Part shown: in pieces, positions 15,800 through 23,862 of the stretch | Position numbering within the stretch: the stretch's first letter is position 1 | How the letters are laid out: every line of letters starts with the position of its first letter | Source of the DNA: PLanc-01 sp035342095 | Lineage (GTDB): Bacteria > Planctomycetota > Phycisphaerae > Sedimentisphaerales > Anaerobacaceae | DNA length: 64,000 nt | NCBI GenBank assembly: GCA_035342095.1 | Contig: DAOQWL010000011.1 | Span: 28,439 to 92,438 of the forward strand | Reading direction: 5' to 3' | The notes under the pieces: generated by a model | The model's database searches: none | Told to the model about the DNA's origin: nothing | Seen by the model: only the letters and a program-made list of their open reading frames with translations | Position numbers and translations under genes: made by a program

Positions 15800-18316
15800 A
15801 TGTTTCACAAGCGTATCGTCGCGGGATTCGTCTACTGCCTGTTGCTGTGCTGGGCGGCGCCGAGCCAGGGTCAGACAGCCCGGGAACTCGAACAAAGGGA
15901 CCAATGGGTGCGCAAGAACCTCGCGGCGGTCCGCGAAGTGCAGGCCGAAGTCCCCGCGCCGCAGCAGAAACCCCAACCGGGCCTGTTCGTCCTCGCCAAC
16001 CATGACCCGGTGCAGAAGAACTCGCGGGGCGGCAAAGCCATGAAGCTCGGCACGACCGAATACACTCGCGGCTTGTACTGCCATGCCACAAGCCGGCTTC
16101 TCGTGCGGCTGCCCGGTCCCGGGCGGACCTTCGATGCCGTGATCGGCGTCGATCACAACGAGAACACCCAGGCCGGCAGCGGCAGCGTTCACTTCTTCGT
16201 CACCGTGGGCGGCGCCGAGGTCTTCCGTTCCGACCTCATCCGAGGAGGAGGCGCCGCGGGCATCCCCGTCCGCGTGGAACTCAACGGCGCGACGGAGTTC
16301 CTCCTGTGCGTCGACGACGCGGGCGACGGGATCGCCTGCGATCAGGCCGACTGGGCGGACGCCAGGGTGGTCCTGGCCGACGGTCGCACGATCTGGCTGG
16401 CCGACCTTCCCATGGTCGATGGCGAGGTCAAGCCGCTGCGCCCGCGCGAGGTCTCCAAACCGCCGTTCTCGTTCGTCTATGGCGGCCGGGGCTCCGACAC
16501 ACTGCTCGGCTCGTGGCAATTCAACGAGACGACGGAGAAGCTCGACGCAAATCGCAGCAAGCGAACGCAGGTCTACACCGATCCGAAGACGTCCCTGGTC
16601 GTTCGCTGCGAGATCGTGGATTATCGCGATTTCCCAACGGTGGAATGGACGCTCTACTTCAAGAACGCCGGCTCCACAGATACGCCCATCCTGGAGGACA
16701 TTCAGTCGTTGGACACGCAGTTCGAACGGCGGGCCGCCAGCGAGTTCCTGCTCCATCATTTCGTCGGCAGCCCCTGCACCGCCTGGGACTACCGCCCACT
16801 GGAGACCTCGCTCAAGGCTCAAACGACGCAGCGGATCACCGGCGCAGGAGGCCGCCCGACGAACAGCGACCTGCCCTACTTCAACCTGGAAACGGGCGAC
16901 GGCGGCGTGATCGTCGCGGTGGGTTGGCCGGGACAATGGGCCGCCCGATTCGTCCGCGACGCCCAAACACACCTGCGCATCGCGGCGGGACAGGAACTGA
17001 CACACCTGACGCTGCACCCGGGCGAAGAGATCCGCACGCCGCTGGTCGTGCTGCAATTCTACCGCGGCGACTGGATCGACGCGCAGAACACCTGGCGCCG
17101 CTGGATGTGGGCGCACAACGTCCCGCGTCCCGGGGGCAAGACGCTCGTGCCGCAAATAGCCGCGTGCAGCTCGCACCAGTACGGGGAGATGATCAACGCC
17201 GATGAAGCCAGCCAGAAGATGTTCGTCGAGCGTTATCTCGGCGAGGGCCTGGCGTTGGATTACTGGTGGATGGACGCCGGCTGGTACTGGAACAAGCACG
17301 GCTGGCCGCACGTCGGCACCTGGGAGGTGGACACGAATCGCTTCCCGAACGGCCTGCGGACCATCAGCGACTACGCCCACGCCCGAGGCGTCAGGACCAT
17401 CGTCTGGTTCGAGCCGGAACGGGTGGCCGCCGACACCTGGCTGAGCAACACGCATCCCGGCTGGATTCACGGCGGCGCCGCCGGCGGACTGCTCAAGCTC
17501 GGTGAGCCCGAGGTGCTCGAATGGCTCACCAACCACGTGGACAAGCTCCTGGTCGACCAGGGCGTCGATTTGTACCGCCAGGACTTCAACATGGACCCGC
17601 TCAATTTCTGGCGCGACGCCGATGTCCCCGACCGACAGGGCATCGCGGAGATCCGCCATGTCACGAACTACCTCGCCTATTGGGACGAGCTGCGCCGTCG
17701 CCATCCGAACATGCTGATCGATTCGTGCGCCAGCGGCGGGCGACGCAACGACCTGGAGACCCTCCGCCGGGCGGTCCCGCTGCTCCGCAGCGATTTTCTC
17801 CTGGAACCGGTCAGCCAGCAGAACCACACCTACGGCATCGCCTTCTGGATCCCCTTCTACGGGACCGGGATCAACCAGTTCGACGCCTACAGCCTGCGGA
17901 GCTGCATTTGTCCCCACGTGACCGCCTGCTACGACATGCGCCGCCAGGACCAGGATTACAGCACGGTCCGGCGTCTGCTGCGACAGTGGCGTCAGGAGAT
18001 CGCGCCCAACTACTGGGGCGACTTCTATCCGCTGACGCCCTACAGCATGGACGACAACGTATGGGTTGTCTGGCAATTCGACCGGCCCGAATGCGGACAA
18101 GGCATGGTGCAGGCGTTCCGACGGGCCAAAAGCGAGGAGAAGAGCACGCTCGTCCGGTTGCAAGGTCTCGATCCGCAGGCTCGATACCGCCTGGCTGATA
18201 TCGACACGGATCGGACGTGGACGCAGCCGGGACAGGAACTCCTGGAACGGGGATTGCGAATCGAAAGCGACAAGCAGCCAGAAGCTGTCGTCGTTGCGTA
18301 CGAGAGGATGAACTGA
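15800..18316 (+). CDS. Secreted GH36-type alpha-galactosidase with N-terminal NPCBM domain
   Basis: An exported glycoside hydrolase (838 residues) with signal peptide MFHKRIVAGFVYCLLLCWAAPSQG. The NPCBM carbohydrate-binding domain is at about 75-195 (YTRGLYCHATSRLLVRLPG..AVIGVDHNENTQAGSG). The catalytic part contains DYWWMDAGWYWNKHGWP near 490, nucleophile Asp in DLYRQDFNMD near 594 and acid/base Asp in DSCASGGRRND near 645, as in clan GH-D. It probably releases alpha-galactosyl residues from plant oligosaccharides outside the cytoplasm. Start ATG 15800 is taken for the signal peptide; an in-frame ATG at 15746 is possible. It is convergent with menG, with a multi-hairpin repeat between them. 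Confidence 0.9.
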   Translation: MFHKRIVAGFVYCLLLCWAAPSQGQTARELEQRDQWVRKNLAAVREVQAEVPAPQQKPQPGLFVLANHDPVQKNSRGGKAMKLGTTEYTRGLYCHATSRLLVRLPGPGRTFDAVIGVDHNENTQAGSGSVHFFVTVGGAEVFRSDLIRGGGAAGIPVRVELNGATEFLLCVDDAGDGIACDQADWADARVVLADGRTIWLADLPMVDGEVKPLRPREVSKPPFSFVYGGRGSDTLLGSWQFNETTEKLDANRSKRTQVYTDPKTSLVVRCEIVDYRDFPTVEWTLYFKNAGSTDTPILEDIQSLDTQFERRAASEFLLHHFVGSPCTAWDYRPLETSLKAQTTQRITGAGGRPTNSDLPYFNLETGDGGVIVAVGWPGQWAARFVRDAQTHLRIAAGQELTHLTLHPGEEIRTPLVVLQFYRGDWIDAQNTWRRWMWAHNVPRPGGKTLVPQIAACSSHQYGEMINADEASQKMFVERYLGEGLALDYWWMDAGWYWNKHGWPHVGTWEVDTNRFPNGLRTISDYAHARGVRTIVWFEPERVAADTWLSNTHPGWIHGGAAGGLLKLGEPEVLEWLTNHVDKLLVDQGVDLYRQDFNMDPLNFWRDADVPDRQGIAEIRHVTNYLAYWDELRRRHPNMLIDSCASGGRRNDLETLRRAVPLLRSDFLLEPVSQQNHTYGIAFWIPFYGTGINQFDAYSLRSCICPHVTACYDMRRQDQDYSTVRRLLRQWRQEIAPNYWGDFYPLTPYSMDDNVWVVWQFDRPECGQGMVQAFRRAKSEEKSTLVRLQGLDPQARYRLADIDTDRTWTQPGQELLERGLRIESDKQPEAVVVAYERMN

Positions 18317-18339
18317 TCCTCGGCGGTGAAGCTCGCTTG

Positions 18340-18442
18340 CAGTGACGCCGTAAGGCGTTATCCGTAGCATGGGCGTCCCGCCCATGATTCCGGATCACGG
18401 GCAAGATGCCCGTGCTACGAGATACCCTTACGGGCGCATTAC
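18340..18442. repeat. Multi-hairpin intergenic repeat (GTAGTGACGCC type), copy 2, long form
   Basis: Successive hairpins: CGCC/GGCG (18346-18357), CATGGGCG/CGCCCATG (from 18369), CACGGGCA/TGCCCGTG (from 18397). Then CCCTTACGGG and a closing GCATTAC that partly pairs with the opening CAGTGAC. It sits between the convergent GH36 and menG genes, where it may end both transcripts. Confidence 0.85.
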
Positions 18443-18458
18443 GAACGGGGATCGTCGC

Positions 18459-19202
18459 TCAGCCGGATGGTTTGACGCCCCGATAGATCGAAGCGACCCC
18501 CCAGGTCAGCGGGGTCGCCGAGACCTGGACAAAGCCGGCACTTTCCATCAGGGCACAGAACTCGCTCGGACGATAGAACGCCTCAATCGATTCATTGAGG
18601 TATCGGTACGCACACCGATCTCCGGAAACGACCGCGCCGAGGAAGGGGACGCCTAGACGCAGGTACTTCAGATGGCACCAGCGGACGGTCCGATTCTCCG
18701 GCAACGAGAACTCGAGGATCAGCGTTTGACCGCCGGCCTTGAGGATGCGGAGGATTTCTCGAAGGGTCGCTCCCACATCGGAGGTATTGCGGATGCCGAA
18801 CGCCATCGTGACCGCATCGAACGAATCCCCGGCGAACGGCGTCGCACAAGCATCGGCGCGGACCAGCTCGGCGCGATCCGCCAGTCTCGCCCTCCCGAGT
18901 TTCTCGCGGCACAGACTCAGCATCCGCTCGGAGACGTCGAGGCCCACCGCACCCGCAGGAGGAGGAATCCGCCGCAACAGGGCGATCAGCATGTCCCCGG
19001 TGCCGGTGGCCAGATCCGCGATTTGCCCTCCTCCACTCTCCCCGAGCAACTCCGCCGCTCTGCGGCGCCAGGCCCAATCCCGGCCCAGCGACAACAGGTG
19101 ATTCAGAAGGTCGTAGGTCGGCGCGATGCGGTCGAACATCTCTCCCACACGAGACGGCCCACCATACTCGGCACTACCCGCGGTCGGAGGGTCCTTGCCC
19201 AT
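18459..19202 (-). CDS. menG: Demethylmenaquinone methyltransferase (UbiE/MenG family)
   Basis: SAM-dependent C-methyltransferase of the last menaquinone step; cytoplasmic or membrane-associated, 247 residues. Seen: VGEMFDRIAPTYDLLNHLLSLGRDWAWR near residue 18 (the UbiE N-terminal signature), SAM motif ADLATGTGDMLIAL near 62, FDAVTMAFGIRNTSD near 130 and the C-terminal ATPLTWGVASIYRG. It lies 18 bases behind pyrF on the same strand, so the two are probably co-transcribed. Ubiquinone synthesis is less likely because nothing else of that pathway is nearby and anaerobic relatives use menaquinone. Confidence 0.93.
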   Translation of the reverse strand: MGKDPPTAGSAEYGGPSRVGEMFDRIAPTYDLLNHLLSLGRDWAWRRRAAELLGESGGGQIADLATGTGDMLIALLRRIPPPAGAVGLDVSERMLSLCREKLGRARLADRAELVRADACATPFAGDSFDAVTMAFGIRNTSDVGATLREILRILKAGGQTLILEFSLPENRTVRWCHLKYLRLGVPFLGAVVSGDRCAYRYLNESIEAFYRPSEFCALMESAGFVQVSATPLTWGVASIYRGVKPSG

Positions 19203-19220
19203 GCGCCACGCGACAAACGA

Positions 19221-20171
19221 TCAGAGCTTCGACTGCATCGCGTTGGACAGGTCGATCTTGGCGTCGACCACCGCCTGCTCAATGCACTTCTTCCAGTCGT
19301 CGCCGAACTGGTCTCTGTACTGGGGCCTCTCGTAGGCATAGATGATCGAGCGAGATGCGTTGATCAACGCGCCGGTCCCGTCGGGCTTGCAGAATCGAAT
19401 GCAATCCACCGCCTGGGCCCCCTGGGCGCCGTAGCCCGGGACGAGGAACCAGGTCTTGTCATATTTCGTCCGCAGCGACGCGGTGGCTTCCGGCGCGGTT
19501 CCGCCGACGACCATGCCAATGTCGCTGTAACCCTTCTCCCCCATGTACTCGGGCTGGGCTCCGATTTCCCCGACGATTTGGGCCATCTTCTCGTACATGG
19601 CTTGCCCTTCGGCGTCTCTGAAATCCTGAAGGGCGGCGGCCGACGGATTGCTCGTCCGAACCAGCACGAACACACCTTTGCCCTGCGAAGCTGCCATCTT
19701 GGCGAAGGGCTCGATCCCATCGGCGCCCGTGTAGCCGTGGATCGTGATGGCGTCGGGCGCCAGCACGTCTTCCAGACCGGTCAGCTCGGAATTCTGCAGG
19801 TGGGCTGCGGCGTACATCTCCGCCGTGTGGCCGATATCGCCGCGCTTCACATCGCCGATGATCTCCAGACCCAAGCTGTCCGCCTCGCTGATCAGAGAGT
19901 AGTAGGATTCCAGCCCTTCCCAGAGATACCTCTCGAAGAACGCGACGTTGATCTTCACCGCCGGGACGATCCCCGCGACGATCCGCATCGCCTGCACACA
20001 GAAATCGAAGATGGCATCGACGGCCGCGGCGGCATCGAATTCGTCGTTCATCTGCCGATGGCCTCTTATGGCCGCGGGCAATCGACTGTAAATCGGATCC
20101 AATCCTATCACTAACGGCGTCTTCTTCGACTGGACGGCGGCCAGCAGCCGATCTGAAAAGTGGCTTGACAT
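19221..20171 (-). CDS. pyrF: Orotidine 5'-phosphate decarboxylase, type 2
   Basis: Final step of UMP synthesis, cytoplasmic; 316 residues as in the long (type 2) family. Seen: LVIGLDPIYSRLP at the N-terminus, VKINVAFFERYLWEGL near 75, the catalytic lysine/aspartate region IIGDVKRGDIGHTAEMYA near 100, and GAQGAQAVDCIRFCKPDGTGALINASRSIIYAYE near the end. Start ATG 20171 gives MSSHFSDRL and has AAGGAAGG upstream; the open frame extends 50 codons further without family similarity. A promoter-like pair lies at 20221-20249. Confidence 0.94.
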   Translation of the reverse strand: MSSHFSDRLLAAVQSKKTPLVIGLDPIYSRLPAAIRGHRQMNDEFDAAAAVDAIFDFCVQAMRIVAGIVPAVKINVAFFERYLWEGLESYYSLISEADSLGLEIIGDVKRGDIGHTAEMYAAAHLQNSELTGLEDVLAPDAITIHGYTGADGIEPFAKMAASQGKGVFVLVRTSNPSAAALQDFRDAEGQAMYEKMAQIVGEIGAQPEYMGEKGYSDIGMVVGGTAPEATASLRTKYDKTWFLVPGYGAQGAQAVDCIRFCKPDGTGALINASRSIIYAYERPQYRDQFGDDWKKCIEQAVVDAKIDLSNAMQSKL

Positions 20172-20220
20172 AATCGGACGAACCTTCCTTTCAAAACTCT
20201 TTCTACGAAACGTGGGAACC

Positions 20221-20249
20221 ACTATAATCGCCGCCGCAGTGTCGGGCAA
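20221..20249 (-). promoter_or_regulatory. Candidate sigma-70 promoter of pyrF-menG
   Basis: Read on the minus strand: TTGCCC, 17 bases, TATAGT, with the -10 box 50 bases before the pyrF start. The match is by eye only. Confidence 0.45.
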
Positions 20250-20359
20250 GACAGAATTCGGGCGTTCAGGCTTTTCCGTGAACGAATTGGAGTCCTGCCG
20301 GATATGGAGCGGAGGCCGCATTTTGCGGCGTCGCCGCGCGAATTCCCGTTGGGGTCCCT

Positions 20360-21055
20360 GTGAAGAAACCGAAGAAATCCAGACGCAAGAAACTGCTCAT
20401 TTGGCTAGCCATCGACGTGGCGGCGGCCGTCATCATCGTTTCTCTGCTGCACCACCGGCCGGCCGGGTATCATCCTGTGCTGCCGCCGGCCGGCGCCGAC
20501 CCGAACGAGCAGCGAGTTCATCGCTACCTTACGCATGACCTGGGCAACAAGCTCTACAACGGCGCCCAGAGACAGCAGCCGTTCGAACTGACCGTGCTCG
20601 AAGACCGTCTCAACGAGGCCCTCGCCCAGGCAGGGTGGTTGCAGGAATCCGCGGGAATCCAGCTCTCGGCCCCCGCGATCGCGTTCAAACCGGGACGGGT
20701 GGTCCTCATGGGCACGGCCGACGTCCAGGGCGCCGGATTCGTCGTCACCATCGAGCTCGGTCCGCAAATCATGGAAGATGGTCGTCTCAACCTCGTCGTC
20801 GAGAAGGTCAAAGTCGGCGCGATGAACATCACCTGGCCAGCCCAGATCATGGGCAGCAAGATGTACCGACAGCGCCTCGATGCAGGGGAGGTCGACCCCG
20901 AGGATTGGCGCACCAAGATTGCGGCGTCCCTGTTTGCGAAGGAACCTTTCGATCCGGTCCTGCTTCTCGAGGACAAGTGGATCCGTCTGGAGCGCATGGA
21001 CGTTCGTCAAGGGGAACTGCTCCTGCGTTTCGTGCCTGCGAAAGAGCCTCAATAG
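20360..21055 (+). CDS. Membrane-anchored protein of unknown function
   Basis: A 231-residue protein not recognised as a known family. A basic N-terminus (MKKPKKSRRKKLL) is followed by one hydrophobic segment (about 14-28, IWLAIDVAAAVIIVSLL), then a soluble part. It is therefore anchored in the cytoplasmic membrane with the bulk outside. The soluble part alternates beta-like segments (IQLSAPAIAFKPGRVVLMGTADV.., VVTIELGPQIMEDGRLNLVVEKVKVGAMNI) and looks like a small lipid-binding-type or LmeA-like barrel, though this is only an impression. The start is GTG 20360. It is divergent from pyrF and convergent with the Nramp-like gene. Confidence 0.65.
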   Translation: MKKPKKSRRKKLLIWLAIDVAAAVIIVSLLHHRPAGYHPVLPPAGADPNEQRVHRYLTHDLGNKLYNGAQRQQPFELTVLEDRLNEALAQAGWLQESAGIQLSAPAIAFKPGRVVLMGTADVQGAGFVVTIELGPQIMEDGRLNLVVEKVKVGAMNITWPAQIMGSKMYRQRLDAGEVDPEDWRTKIAASLFAKEPFDPVLLLEDKWIRLERMDVRQGELLLRFVPAKEPQ

Positions 21056-21116
21056 AACGAGCCCGGAGACGGACTTCCCCAGGCTCGAATGGTCGCTCTG
21101 CAGCGGTTCCCTGCGA

Positions 21117-22868
21117 TCAGGTCGCGATGCCCTTTGCCCCGTTGCGCCGCAGGAAGTGGACGATCAGACTCAGTCCGACGAAGGCCCCGATCAGGACGAG
21201 GGTCCACCAGCCGATCTTCGGCCACAGGCTCCAGATACTGACGAACGTCGCGGCGGCCGTGGCAAACACCATCAGGACGTTCCAGAGAATGCGACGGCCA
21301 CCAGTCGGCAGGCTGTCGCCGAGCGTGCCTTTGCTATTCATCATGAGCAGGAACGTGAAGTAGGCAATCGGCAGAAGCACAGAGCAGAATGCCGAAGTCG
21401 CGATGGCCAGCCAGGGAGCGGGCTGCTTCCAGAAGATGGCGCCGATGGCCCCCACGGAGACCATGAGCGACCCGATCCGCTGGGTCCACCCGCCGGGCGC
21501 TTTGCCCAGCATCTCACAGAAGCACAGGCCATTGATGGACATCAGGATCGTCGCGGCGCTGAGCCCGAGACCCATGACGCCGAGCCCGAAGAGATACTGT
21601 GCGACGGTCTTGCCGGTCAGAGGCGTCAGGGTGTTCGCGAGGTTGAAGTTGTCCCTCTTAACCAGCATAGCCGCCATCAGCTTGTCAGCGTGCGGCAGGG
21701 CATCGACCCGCTTCTGCTGCTCGTCGGCCGAGAGGGAGGCGAAGGCATCCTTGCCCACCTCGAAGGCCACCCGGTTTTTCAGGAGCGTGTTGTACTGGCC
21801 GACGAGGTTCGGCGCAGGCGTCTCGGTGACAACGCCTCCTTCGACCGCGGGCACGAACCCCGGCGCCGGCTTGGTGTGGAACTGAGAAGACGCCGCCATT
21901 ACGACAAATCCAGTCGCCAGGACGAACGGGATGAACAGGCCGGTCGAGAGGTCGAAGATCGCCAGACCGCGGAAGTCCTTGTCCCAGCCCCGCCGCATCA
22001 TCGAGTAGGGGAACATGAATGTCATGTTGATGCCCACGGTGGCGGCGATGGCGCTGATGATGACGCCCCGCTGCTGATCGGTGATCATATCGACCCAGTA
22101 CGCACGGCCGCTCTCGGCGACGGCCTGCAGATACGGAGCCAGACGCTCGACAGGCTGGAACAGCATCTTCAGGTGCGGCACCAGACCCTTGGCTGCCTCG
22201 GCCCAGTCCATCTGGCCGCGGAACGTCAGTTTGAGCACGACAAAGAGGAAACACAGCACGATCATGCTGACAATGGCGCGGATGATGTTCTCGAAGATCC
22301 GCACGCCCCGCCCGCCGAGGCTGTAGAACATCGAGACCGCAATGCACGCAGTGAGGAACAACAGGACGGCCACGACGCGGGCGGTGTCCCCCTGGATCAG
22401 GCTGCCCTCGCCGCCGCCGAAGACGCCGGGCAGGAGATTCTGTTGAATGGCCGCCGTGCCCAGGCTGAACTGCGGCATGGACCACACGAGATTGGCCGCC
22501 ATCGAAGCCAGCAGCCAGCTCCAGCCGAGGACCGGACTGACGTGCTTGTTGATCGCTCGCAGGGGACGCTCGCCGGTGGAGAGGGTCACGTAGGCGATGG
22601 CGGCCAGCATGGCGATGCCCCACATCATGGCCACCGGCTGAAGCCATAGGAAGGTGAAGCCGGACAGCACGCCCAGATAGAGACTCGACGCAAACGACAC
22701 GCCGCCGACGGTAATGCCGCTCTGGAGCCAGCCTGGTCCGGAGAGTCGGACGAAGGTCCGGAGCATCGCGCCCCGGCCTTGCGCCCTTGCCTCCGCGATC
22801 ATCCGGCGGTCTCTCTCGATTCGTGGATTCGGATGCGTCGTCGCCGCCGCGGGTTGCTTATCTGCCAT
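21117..22868 (-). CDS. Nramp-like multi-pass membrane transporter lacking the canonical metal motif
   Basis: A 583-residue integral membrane protein with about 11-12 hydrophobic segments and the Nramp/LeuT-fold outline. The TM1 region reads GPGWLQSGITVGGVSFASS, where classical Nramps have the metal-binding DPGN. TM6 reads NMTFMFPYSMMRRGWDKDF, where the family has AxxMPH. A hydrophilic insertion of about 100 residues (about 335-435) splits the C-terminal helices. Because the usual Mn/Fe ligands are absent, the substrate cannot be taken from the family name. Start ATG 22868 has GGGAGG six bases upstream. Databases probably label it Nramp family divalent metal transporter. Confidence 0.8.
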   Translation of the reverse strand: MADKQPAAATTHPNPRIERDRRMIAEARAQGRGAMLRTFVRLSGPGWLQSGITVGGVSFASSLYLGVLSGFTFLWLQPVAMMWGIAMLAAIAYVTLSTGERPLRAINKHVSPVLGWSWLLASMAANLVWSMPQFSLGTAAIQQNLLPGVFGGGEGSLIQGDTARVVAVLLFLTACIAVSMFYSLGGRGVRIFENIIRAIVSMIVLCFLFVVLKLTFRGQMDWAEAAKGLVPHLKMLFQPVERLAPYLQAVAESGRAYWVDMITDQQRGVIISAIAATVGINMTFMFPYSMMRRGWDKDFRGLAIFDLSTGLFIPFVLATGFVVMAASSQFHTKPAPGFVPAVEGGVVTETPAPNLVGQYNTLLKNRVAFEVGKDAFASLSADEQQKRVDALPHADKLMAAMLVKRDNFNLANTLTPLTGKTVAQYLFGLGVMGLGLSAATILMSINGLCFCEMLGKAPGGWTQRIGSLMVSVGAIGAIFWKQPAPWLAIATSAFCSVLLPIAYFTFLLMMNSKGTLGDSLPTGGRRILWNVLMVFATAAATFVSIWSLWPKIGWWTLVLIGAFVGLSLIVHFLRRNGAKGIAT

Positions 22869-22931
22869 CGTTTGCCTCCCGGTCAAAGGGTCACTGCCAC
22901 GGACGCCTGTTACAACGCAGACGTGCGATCT

Positions 22932-22960
22932 ATTCTCGGCCAATGCCGGAACCCTGTCAA
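22932..22960 (-). promoter_or_regulatory. Candidate promoter of the Nramp-like gene
   Basis: Minus strand: TTGACA (22960-22955), 17 bases, GAGAAT (22937-22932), 63 bases before the start. The -35 box is perfect and the -10 box matches 4 of 6. Confidence 0.45.
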
Positions 22961-23094
22961 CTCTTCGCGTGCGGACACCCGTCCCAGGCACAAGTCCTGT
23001 TGCCATTCAGGAGGCGCGCTGCTATAATAGAGGGGCAAGGATGGAGGGTAGATTTATGGGACGCGGAGTCGGCACGGGATTTTCGGAGGAGAAG

Positions 23095-23755
23095 GTGGAA
23101 AAGAGGCTTCTTGCAGTCATCTTGCCGACTCTCGTGGTGGGCACCCTGGCTGCGGAAGAGCCGGTCCAATTTGCGGACGCGACGCTCAAGGCGACCGACG
23201 ACGCCGCCAGAGACGGCGACGCGATCCGCGTGTACTCAGGGACATCTCCTGAGACCGTCGACCTTGCACCCCTACCGGCTTGGTCTTCACCGGTGGCAAG
23301 AACCCCCTCGCGGCAGCGGTCCATTGCTCGGGCAGTACGCTGACGCTCGCCAACTGCCTGATCGTCGGAAACCAAGCGAGTGATCCGACTGGGGCAATAC
23401 CCCAGACGAGATCGCCACGAGCGGGACCGGAGAGGTTGCCGCTCGCTACTGTGACGTCGCCGGCGTCTGGACCGGCATCGGCTGCATCCACATCAATCCT
23501 CTGTTTGTGCACAAGGGGTACTGGACAGACCCCGATGCGACCTGGGTCATGGGAGACTATCATCTCCAGTCCGAAACAGGACGATGGGACCCCGAGGCAG
23601 GCGTCTGCGTGCAGGACGACGCGACCAGTCCCTGCATCGACGCAGGCGATCCGAATAGCCCGGTTGGGCAGGAGCCATTGCCGCACGCAGGGATCGTCAA
23701 TCAGGGCGTCTACGGCGGCACCACTGAGGCGAGCAAGTCAGCAGTCGAACTGTAA
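23095..23755 (+). pseudogene. Decayed secreted beta-helix-type protein
   Basis: Three pieces in different frames make one broken gene. The first has GTG 23095 with GGAGG five bases upstream and a signal peptide (MEKRLLAVILPTLVVGTLAA), then FADATLKATDDAARDGDAIRVYSGT. Next, in another frame around 23280-23400, comes LVFTGGKNPLAAAVHCSGSTLTLANCLIVGN, typical of right-handed beta-helix surface proteins. The third frame, to the stop at 23755, carries SPCIDAGDPNSPVGQEPLPHAG..NQGVYGGT, a C-terminal pattern of the same protein class. Members are normally several hundred residues longer, so large internal deletions plus frameshifts are likely. Function is presumably lost. Confidence 0.65.
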
Positions 23756-23770
23756 GCCCGCGGAAACGAA

Positions 23771-23853
23771 ACGGCGTGCCGCAGCCTTCGTAACCGCGGC
23801 ACGCCGTGATTGCAGCAAGTTCGCTCGGCCCTCGTCGATGAAACGAGGGGCCG
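23771..23853. terminator. Double hairpin between the beta-helix pseudogene and pckG
   Basis: The perfect 12-base arms ACGGCGTGCCGC (23771-23782) and GCGGCACGCCGT (23796-23807) form the first hairpin. On the minus strand TTCGTTTC follows it. A second stem, CGGCCCTCGT / ACGAGGGGCCG, lies at 23826-23854, just behind the pckG stop. It is probably the pckG terminator region. Confidence 0.6.
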
Positions 23854-23862
23854 GCTTATCCT

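Noticed and set aside
15728..18385. An 885-codon open frame on the minus strand
   Set aside because: Antisense to the GH36 gene with its catalytic residues; ends in repeat sequence.
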